A stretch of DNA of 5,444 nt, from the NCBI GenBank assembly GCA_945903555.1, contig CAMDOJ010000120.1:1-5444 (forward strand). Reading direction: 5' to 3'. The translations under genes and the position numbers were made by a program. Of the stretch, positions 1 to 5,444 are shown piece by piece. How positions within the stretch are numbered: the stretch's first letter is position 1; every line of letters begins with the position of its first letter. This DNA is from Chthoniobacter flavus. GTDB taxonomy: Bacteria > Verrucomicrobiota > Verrucomicrobiia > Chthoniobacterales > Terrimicrobiaceae. The notes beneath the pieces were generated by a model that was not told the DNA's origin, ran no database searches, and saw nothing but the letters and a program-made list of their open reading frames with translations.

Positions 1-10
1 AAGGAATCTT

Positions 11-117
11 TTGTCGAGGTTACACACAGGTTGCGTCAAGTGATCAACCTTGTTGTCTTATGCCCCGTTGAAAACATGATAGGTTACATTCAGTTTAACC
101 TGTGAGCAAATCGACAA
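11..117. repeat. Nested inverted repeat, possible structured RNA or operator region
   Basis: Two perfect inverted repeats are nested: TTGTCGA (11-17) with TCGACAA (111-117), and CACAGGTT (25-32) with AACCTGTG (97-104). Further inside, AACCT (46-50) can pair with AGGTT (81-85), and a 5-bp stem (58-62 with 75-79, one G-U pair) sits within that. The result would be an interrupted rod about 107 nt long. The short motif AGGTT also occurs at 17-21 and 28-32, so several pairings compete. I do not recognise a known RNA family. The arms are short, and part of the pattern may be chance in an AT-rich spacer. Confidence 0.3.
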
Positions 118-142
118 GTTCGATAGAGTATTGAGGTGTTCT

Positions 143-169
143 CTGAAGCAAAAATCGATTTTATTTCAG
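143..169. repeat. Palindromic element around ATCGAT
   Basis: A perfect 12-bp palindrome, AAAATCGATTTT (151-162), is flanked by a second symmetric pair, CTGAA (143-147) and TTCAG (165-169), with 3- and 2-nt spacers. This could be a dimeric regulator site or a weak AT-rich hairpin. T-runs follow at 185-190 and beyond, but no GC-rich stem precedes them directly, so I do not call a terminator. Confidence 0.3.
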
Positions 170-232
170 CAAATAAAGAACGGGTTTTTTCTCTTTTCCT
201 TTTTCTATCAAAAATTACACGCCGGAGAAAAT

Positions 233-251
233 GTTGTAACTTTGTTGTAAC
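233..251. repeat. Tandem GTTGTAAC octamers spaced 11 bp
   Basis: GTTGTAAC occurs at 233-240 and again at 244-251. The start-to-start distance is 11 bp, about one helical turn, so both copies would face the same side of the DNA. A related GTTAAC lies at 278-283, and GTTACA, which resembles the reverse complement, occurs at 19-24 and 83-88. A regulator site is possible, but no regulator gene is present to support this. Confidence 0.25.
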
Positions 252-295
252 GAACCTCCTTCTTCTTTTTGTAAGTCGTTAACAAAGAAGGGGAG

Positions 296-367
296 AGGCG
301 AGGGTCGGAATCGAACCGACGAATACAGCTTTTGCAGAGCCGTGCCTTACCACTTGGCTACCCCGCC
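296..367 (-). tRNA. tRNA-Cys (anticodon GCA)
   Basis: Read on the minus strand, the 72 nt fold into a complete cloverleaf. The acceptor stem GGCGGGG (367-361) pairs with CCTCGCC, with one G-U pair. A 3-bp D stem encloses the loop AAGTGGTAA. The anticodon stem CGGCT/AGCCG encloses the loop CTGCAAA, whose anticodon GCA lies at 335-333. The variable region has 5 nt, and the T arm is GTCGG-TTCGATT-CCGAC. The unpaired base before the CCA end is U (position 296), the discriminator base expected for cysteine tRNA recognition. No CCA is encoded (the next bases are CTC), so the end must be added by nucleotidyltransferase. It diverges from argG. Confidence 0.96.
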
Positions 368-381
368 ATGGAGTTCCATTT

Positions 382-410
382 TTTATACAATCTAACGCGG
401 GGTATGACAA
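382..410 (-). promoter_or_regulatory. Sigma-70-type promoter for tRNA-Cys
   Basis: On the minus strand, TTGTCA (410-405) and TATAAA (387-382) are separated by exactly 17 bp, close to the -35 and -10 consensus. Transcription would begin near 375, about eight bases before the tRNA 5' end, giving the short leader usual for tRNA genes. A small inverted repeat, ATGGA/TCCAT (368-379), lies between the -10 box and the tRNA. Confidence 0.7.
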
Positions 411-448
411 CTGAAAGTTGAGGGTCGGTTGAAATTTGCGTCTGTGTG

Positions 449-499
449 ATGCGGGGGATTGCGAAATGTGCGGGATTCGGAGAGAATCCGCGTCGATGA
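449..499 (+). CDS. Possible 16-codon leader ORF ending Arg-Arg, upstream of argG
   Basis: An ATG at 449 opens a 16-codon frame reading MRGIAKCAGFGENPRR and ending with TGA at 497-499. That stop overlaps the argG start codon in the arrangement ATGA. Three of the 16 residues are arginine, and the last two codons before the stop (CGT CGA) are both arginine, which is notable in front of an arginine biosynthesis gene. The frame differs from that of argG. No good ribosome binding site precedes it, and a weak 5-bp hairpin (438-442 with 448-452) could cover its start. Translation is unproven. If it is translated, its ribosomes would open the hairpin at 470-491 and finish at the argG start, which would allow coupling or arginine-dependent control. 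Chance is a real alternative. Confidence 0.3.
   Translation: MRGIAKCAGFGENPRR
470..491 (+). promoter_or_regulatory. Hairpin displaying the probable argG ribosome binding site
   Basis: GGATTC (473-478) and GAATCC (484-489) form a perfect 6-bp stem around the loop GGAGA (479-483). Two more G-C pairs (470-471 with 490-491) extend it past a bulged G at 472. The purine-rich loop is the only Shine-Dalgarno-like sequence before the ATG at 496, although the 12-13 nt spacing is long. A second GGATT at 456-460 could compete for the same AATCC (485-489), giving two mutually exclusive folds. This suggests translational control of argG. No T-run follows, so it is not a terminator. Confidence 0.45.
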
Positions 500-1725
500 A
501 AAAAATTGTCGTTGCTTACTCGGGAGGTTTAGACACCTCGGTGATTCTAAATTGGCTTAAGGAAATCTACGGAGCGGAGATCATCGCTTTCTGCGCAGAC
601 GTAGGCCAGGCCGAGGAGCTCGACGGTCTCGAAGAGAAGGCTCTTAAAACGGGCGCGGAAAAATGCTACGTGGACGATCTCCAAGAGGAGTTCGCGCGTG
701 ACTTCATTTTTCCGATGCTCCAAGCGGGGGCAATCTATGAGGGGGAATATTTTTTAGGGACGAGCATTGCACGCCCACTCATTGCGAAACGCATGGTCGA
801 GATCGCTCGTGCAGAGGGCGCCACAGCGGTTGCTCACGGCGCAACTGGCAAAGGCAACGATCAAGTTCGCTTTGAACTCACGGCTGCTGCGCTCGCTCCT
901 GAGATCGAGGTTATCGCTCCTTGGCGTGACAGTCGCTTCCGAGACAAGTTCCCTGGTCGTGCAGAGATGATCGCCTATGCGGAGGCTCACGGGGTGCCGA
1001 TTGCCGCGAACTCGAAGAAGCCTTTCTCGATGGATCGAAATCTTCTTCACATCAGCTACGAAGCCGGAATTTTGGAGGATCCTTGGTTTGATGCCGGTGA
1101 CCTCAAAAATCGTGATTATTTTACGACGCTCTCGGTGCTTCCGGAGGATGCACCTGATAAAGCGGAGATGATCGAACTCGATTTCGAGCGCGGAAATTGT
1201 GTGGCAGTGAACGGAGAAAAACTGAACCCGCTCGCGGTGATGCGCCTCCTCAATAAAATCGGAGGCAAGCATGGTGTTGGTCGCGTGGACATGGTCGAGA
1301 ACCGATTTGTTGGCATGAAAAGCCGTGGCGTTTATGAGACTCCAGGTGGCGCGATCCTGCATTTTGCGCACCGCCAGATGGAGTCTCTGACGATGGATCG
1401 CGAGGTCATGCATCTGCGTGATAGCCTCATTCCAAAATACAGCACGCTTGTTTACAATGGATTTTGGTTTGCGCCGGAGCGCGAAGCGATTCAAGCGCTC
1501 GTTACGGAATCGCAGAAAAACGTCTGTGGCACAGTGCGCTTGCGCCTCTACAAAGGCGGCATCCACGCGGCCGGTCGCAAGAGCCCAGTGAGTCTGTACA
1601 ATCCGCACATCGCCACGATGGAAGCGGATCCGACGAAGGCTTACGACCAAGACGATGCCACGGGGTTCATTCACCTCAATGGTCTTCGACTGAAAGTCGC
1701 TGCAGGGGTTCACAACAGCAAATAA
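496..1725 (+). CDS. argG: Argininosuccinate synthase
   Basis: ArgG joins citrulline and aspartate using ATP to form argininosuccinate, the penultimate step of arginine biosynthesis, in the cytoplasm. The 409-residue product matches the usual family length of about 400. The N-terminal nucleotide-binding domain opens with the PP-loop AYSGGLDTS (residues 7-15). It is followed by GTSIARPLIAK (88-98) and AHGATGKGNDQVRFE (113-127), which bind citrulline, aspartate and ATP in the family. NLLHISYEAG (182-191) and YNGFWFAPERE (320-330) are also typical. I chose the ATG at 496 because MKKIVVAYSGG begins where the family begins. An ATG at 466 and a TTG at 436 would add 10 or 20 residues (including Cys-rich sequence) that are not expected in ArgG. 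No other arg genes adjoin it. It runs divergently from tRNA-Cys and ends before a strong terminator, so it is probably transcribed alone. No clear promoter is visible; TACAAT at 386-391 is only a candidate -10 box. Confidence 0.97.
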   Translation: MKKIVVAYSGGLDTSVILNWLKEIYGAEIIAFCADVGQAEELDGLEEKALKTGAEKCYVDDLQEEFARDFIFPMLQAGAIYEGEYFLGTSIARPLIAKRMVEIARAEGATAVAHGATGKGNDQVRFELTAAALAPEIEVIAPWRDSRFRDKFPGRAEMIAYAEAHGVPIAANSKKPFSMDRNLLHISYEAGILEDPWFDAGDLKNRDYFTTLSVLPEDAPDKAEMIELDFERGNCVAVNGEKLNPLAVMRLLNKIGGKHGVGRVDMVENRFVGMKSRGVYETPGGAILHFAHRQMESLTMDREVMHLRDSLIPKYSTLVYNGFWFAPEREAIQALVTESQKNVCGTVRLRLYKGGIHAAGRKSPVSLYNPHIATMEADPTKAYDQDDATGFIHLNGLRLKVAAGVHNSK

Positions 1726-1734
1726 TTTTGGTGA

Positions 1735-1794
1735 GGCGCCGGTCGCTGGGGCGATTCGGCGCCGAACCTTCTCGCGGGGTTAGTCGTTTTTTTT
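1735..1794 (+). terminator. Intrinsic terminator after argG
   Basis: GGCGCCG (1735-1741) pairs perfectly with CGGCGCC (1757-1763), and an inner stem TCGC/GCGA (1743-1746 with 1751-1754) closes a TGGG loop. A weaker second hairpin (AACC 1765-1768 with GGTT 1778-1781, plus CG/CG at 1763-1764 and 1785-1786) abuts a run of eight T at 1787-1794. The strong stem lies 23 nt before the T-run, so the second hairpin may be the one that acts in termination. It separates argG from the CYTH gene. Confidence 0.7.
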
Positions 1795-1856
1795 GAATGC
1801 TGAACTGCTCGTGTGGCGCGTTCAAGCAACCCATCCTATTTTTTATGAATCCATCC

Positions 1857-2330
1857 ATGTGCCATCCCATTGAAATCGAAAGAAAATTCCTGCTCTCCAG
1901 CGAGGCGTGGCGGGAGCCGGCGGCGGGAACGGGTCGCCGGATTTCGCAGGGTTATTTGAGTGCGGATGGGGGACGCAGCGTGAGGGTTCGGATCGATGGA
2001 ACTAAGGCTACCCTGACAGTCAAAGGGCCGCGCGTGGGGATTAGCCGTCCCGAGTTGCAGTATTTGATTCCTCTTTCGGAGGGGCAGACGATGCTCGGGC
2101 TTTGTTACCGACCGCTTATTGAGAAGACGCGCTACAATGTGTTTTATGAAGGCATGAAGTGGGAGATTGATGAGTTCCATGCGGAAAACGAGGGGTTGGT
2201 CGTTGCGGAGGTCGAGTTAGACCACGTCGATCAAGTGATTGCCTTGCCCGATTGGATAGGTCGGGAAGTGTCGGATGATCAGAGGTATTACAACTCCTGT
2301 CTCGCTCGAGTACCTTTTTCGACCTGGTAG
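1857..2330 (+). CDS. CYTH domain protein, probable inorganic triphosphatase
   Basis: This is a small CYTH-fold (triphosphate tunnel) protein of 157 residues, like the short bacterial members of about 150-155 residues that hydrolyse tripolyphosphate or related triphosphates using metal ions. The signature ExExK is E6-x-E8-x-K10 in IEIERKFLL. Other tunnel motifs follow in family order: QGYLS (31-35), VRVR (42-45), TVKG (54-57), E66, EKTRY (89-93), WEIDEF (102-107), AEVEL (117-121) and RYYN (143-146). All the acidic and basic positions I expect are present, so it looks active. The substrate cannot be told from sequence, and adenylate cyclase activity (class IV, CyaB-like) or thiamine-triphosphatase activity is possible but less likely. 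The start is uncertain: ATGs at 1845 (161 aa) and 1797 (177 aa) are in frame, none has a ribosome binding site, and 1797 sits directly after the argG terminator T-run. I chose 1857 because IEIERKF is normally within a few residues of the N-terminus. Confidence 0.88.
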   Translation: MCHPIEIERKFLLSSEAWREPAAGTGRRISQGYLSADGGRSVRVRIDGTKATLTVKGPRVGISRPELQYLIPLSEGQTMLGLCYRPLIEKTRYNVFYEGMKWEIDEFHAENEGLVVAEVELDHVDQVIALPDWIGREVSDDQRYYNSCLARVPFSTW

Positions 2331-2362
2331 TCGTAAAATATTAAGGAAAAAACACCATTTTC

Positions 2363-2393
2363 TTTGCATCGACTAACTGGCATTTCCTATTCT
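2363..2393 (+). promoter_or_regulatory. Possible promoter for the sdhCAB operon
   Basis: The 83-bp gap before sdhC contains TTTGCA (2363-2368) or TTGCAT (2364-2369) as a -35 candidate and TATTCT (2388-2393) as a -10 candidate, with an 18-19 bp spacer. Matches to consensus are only moderate. An AT-rich weak hairpin (2343-2350 with 2358-2365) lies just before and may mark the end of the CYTH transcript. A promoter somewhere in this gap is likely, because sdhC is the first gene of a tightly packed operon. Confidence 0.35.
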
Positions 2394-2413
2394 AAATTAA
2401 TTCCTAGCAAATA

Positions 2414-3147
2414 ATGATTACCTCACCATCTTCCTCGGCGCGTTCCGGGACCAATCCCATTCTGCTTTGGATGTTCTCATCTATCGGGAAAAAAACCATC
2501 GTGGCTGCGACCGGCATCCTGCTTGTGTTCTTCGTTCTCGGGCATTTGCTCGGGAATATGACTGTCTTTCTGGGGCCGGATGTTCTTAATGCGTATGCAC
2601 AGAAGTTGCATGATCTCGGACCTGCGCTCTGGGTGATCCGCATCGGGTTGTTGGGCATTCTCGTGGGGCACATTTATTTCACCATGCTCTTGTGGAAGGA
2701 GAATCAACGTTCGAATCCCAAAAAATACATTGCTGCGGATCCAATCAAAACGACGGTCTTCGCCCGTACGATGCGACTGAGTGGGTTGGTGGTACTCTCG
2801 TTTGTGATCTTCCACCTCGCGCACTTCACTGTTCGGGTGGTTGATCCGTCCTATCAAGTGATGCGTACCCAGTTGAATGGACAGGAAGTTCACAATGTCT
2901 ATGCGATGATGGTGAAGGGATTTAGTAATGGTCCGGTGGTCGCAATTTATGTGGTCGGGCTTTTTCTTCTCACCTTCCACCTCAGCCACGGGCTTGCGAG
3001 TCTTTTTCAAACCCTCGGCATAACCAACCGCCGCATTCGCTCCAACTATGAACTCGCTGGTCGCGCGATTGCCTGGCTGTTGTTCGTTGGATACGTTTCC
3101 ATACCGATCTCTGTTTTATTTTTCGGATTGGGGAAAGGATTAGCACA

Positions 3148-3151
<4 letters not shown>
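2414..3151 (+). CDS. sdhC: Succinate dehydrogenase/fumarate reductase cytochrome b subunit (b558 family)
   Basis: This is the membrane anchor that carries heme b and passes electrons between the SdhB iron-sulfur clusters and quinone. The 245-residue protein has five hydrophobic segments, near residues 27-47, 71-93, 120-140, 172-197 and 214-238, as in the single-subunit anchors of Bacillus SdhC and Wolinella FrdC. Histidines lie in the first four: H44 (GHLLGN), H86 (VGHIY), H134/H137 (FHLAH) and H189/H192 (FHLSHG). By analogy with Wolinella FrdC, H44 with H134 and H86 with H189 would ligate two hemes; this pairing is inferred. No separate sdhD is needed or seen. The ATG at 2414 has no evident ribosome binding site, and the hydrophilic N-terminus of about 25 residues suits the family. 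Its stop overlaps the sdhA start by 4 bp (ATGA), which implies translational coupling. Confidence 0.93.
3134..3139 (+). promoter_or_regulatory. Ribosome binding site of sdhA
   Basis: AAAGGA lies inside the 3' end of sdhC, 8 nt before the sdhA ATG at 3148. It is the clearest Shine-Dalgarno sequence in the window and supports this sdhA start. By contrast, sdhC and sdhB have none. Confidence 0.65.
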
Positions 3152-5064
<1,913 letters not shown>

Positions 5065-5073
5065 TCGCTCCCT

Positions 5074-5444
5074 ATGAAATTCCACCTCAAAGTCTGGCGG
5101 CAGAAGGATGCAAAGGCACCTGGCACTCTGGAAAGCTACGAAGCGGATAACATCCCAGCAGACGCCTCATTCCTCGAGATGCTTGATATCGTGAATGCCA
5201 ATCTCACGGGAAAAAATATTGAGCCCATCCAGTTTGACTCGGATTGCCGAGAGGGCATCTGCGGCACTTGTTCGCTGACCATCAATGGTGTTCCTCACGG
5301 CCCGGGTCGTGGCACGACTTGCCAAGTTTACATGAGGAAGTTCAATGATGGCGACACCATCACCATCGAGCCATTCAGAGCCGACGCCTTTCCAGTCCAG
5401 CGTGATCTCGTGGTGAACCGCGGCGCCTTTGACCGTGTGATGCA
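5074..5444 (+). CDS. sdhB: Succinate dehydrogenase/fumarate reductase iron-sulfur subunit, 5' part
   Basis: SdhB carries the [2Fe-2S], [4Fe-4S] and [3Fe-4S] clusters that move electrons from SdhA flavin to SdhC heme and quinone. Only the first 123 codons lie in the window, covering the N-terminal ferredoxin-like domain. Its [2Fe-2S] ligands are C58, C63 and C66 in SDCREGICGTCS and C83 in GRGTTCQVYM. The span from the third to the fourth cysteine is 17 residues, against 12 in E. coli FrdB. The extra residues form a GVPHGPGRG loop that I associate with Bacteroidota/PVC-type enzymes. The C-terminal domain with the other two clusters falls outside the window. The start is the ATG at 5074, 9 bp after the sdhA stop, with no ribosome binding site in the pyrimidine-rich gap. 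Translation probably depends on ribosomes leaving sdhA. Confidence 0.95.
   Translation, partial: MKFHLKVWRQKDAKAPGTLESYEADNIPADASFLEMLDIVNANLTGKNIEPIQFDSDCREGICGTCSLTINGVPHGPGRGTTCQVYMRKFNDGDTITIEPFRADAFPVQRDLVVNRGAFDRVM

Larger units (their letters stand above)
1..295. other. AT-rich non-coding region with repeats, no gene seen
   Basis: I see no credible gene in this stretch on either strand; open frames are only about ten codons long and lack ribosome binding sites. It is more AT-rich than the genes to its right. It contains a nested inverted repeat (11-117), a palindromic element (143-169), a T-rich tract (184-205) and a directly repeated octamer (233-251), listed separately. It lies 3' of the tRNA-Cys gene, so it should hold that gene's terminator, but no classical GC stem plus T-run is visible on the minus strand. 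It may also hold control elements for a gene left of the window. Confidence 0.6.

Noticed and set aside
1..120. Possible replication origin or DnaA boxes in the AT-rich left flank
   Set aside because: No good match to TTATCCACA was found; the nearest (TTACACACA) differs at two positions, and no cluster of boxes or dnaA/dnaN neighbour is present.
256..292. Possible terminator hairpin for tRNA-Cys on the minus strand (CCTTCTT.../...AAGAAGG)
   Set aside because: The stem is imperfect, with a multi-base bulge, and no T-run follows on the minus strand.
300..428. Direct repeat GAGGGTCGG at 300-308 (in the tRNA 3' half) and 420-428, exactly 120 bp apart, as a possible attachment site
   Set aside because: Many 9-bp matches are expected by chance in a window of this size, and no integrase or foreign gene lies between or near the copies.
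436..495. N-terminal extension of ArgG from the TTG at 436 or the ATG at 466
   Set aside because: The extension would add up to 20 residues including three cysteines. ArgG proteins normally begin a few residues before the PP-loop, which matches the ATG at 496. The proximity of Cys codons to the tRNA-Cys gene is probably coincidence.
754..1713. A 319-codon open frame on the minus strand, antisense to argG
   Set aside because: It is wholly inside argG, its translation shows no recognisable family or domain, and it is rich in Arg and His as expected for a frame read opposite a real gene. The argG evidence is overwhelming.
2343..2365. AT-rich hairpin after the CYTH gene as a terminator
   Set aside because: The stem is almost all A-T with one G-U pair, and no T-run follows the stem itself. 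It is too weak to call.
2477..3010. A 177-codon open frame on the minus strand, antisense to sdhC
   Set aside because: It is a highly charged translation opposite a membrane protein gene and shows no motif. It is a shadow of sdhC, as are the other antisense and out-of-frame ORFs over sdhA and argG.

Overview
The window holds ordinary bacterial housekeeping genes: a tRNA-Cys gene, argG, a small CYTH-domain phosphatase gene, and the start of a succinate dehydrogenase/fumarate reductase operon (sdhC-sdhA-sdhB). sdhB is cut by the right edge. I found no mobile element, CRISPR array, phage gene or defence gene. The organism is a bacterium of moderate GC content. The single-subunit cytochrome b (b558 family), the SdhA sequence type, and the extended [2Fe-2S] loop of SdhB (PHGP...TTCQ) resemble Bacteroidota and the Verrucomicrobiota/PVC group. 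Verrucomicrobiota is my best guess, based on recall of family sequences and not on a search. Most starts lack a clear Shine-Dalgarno sequence, and the tRNA gene does not encode its CCA end.

Layout. Positions 1-295 are AT-rich and non-coding, with several inverted and direct repeats. A tRNA-Cys(GCA) gene lies at 296-367 on the minus strand, with a good promoter just upstream at 382-410. Diverging from it on the plus strand is argG (496-1725). Its leader contains a 16-codon reading frame ending Arg-Arg-stop, whose stop overlaps the argG start codon, and a hairpin that displays the probable argG ribosome binding site. A strong hairpin plus T-run terminator (1735-1794) follows argG. Next come a CYTH protein gene (1857-2330) and an 83-bp gap with a possible promoter. 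sdhC (2414-3151), sdhA (3148-5064) and partial sdhB (5074 to the edge) are packed as one operon, with a 4-bp overlap and then a 9-bp gap.

How the genes work together. SdhA oxidises succinate (or reduces fumarate) at a covalently bound FAD. Electrons pass through the SdhB iron-sulfur clusters to the SdhC hemes and the membrane quinone pool. ArgG makes argininosuccinate, the step before arginine and fumarate are released by ArgH, so the two pathways meet only through fumarate. The CYTH protein is probably an independent triphosphate-hydrolysing enzyme. The part most worth a second look is the argG leader (438-499).
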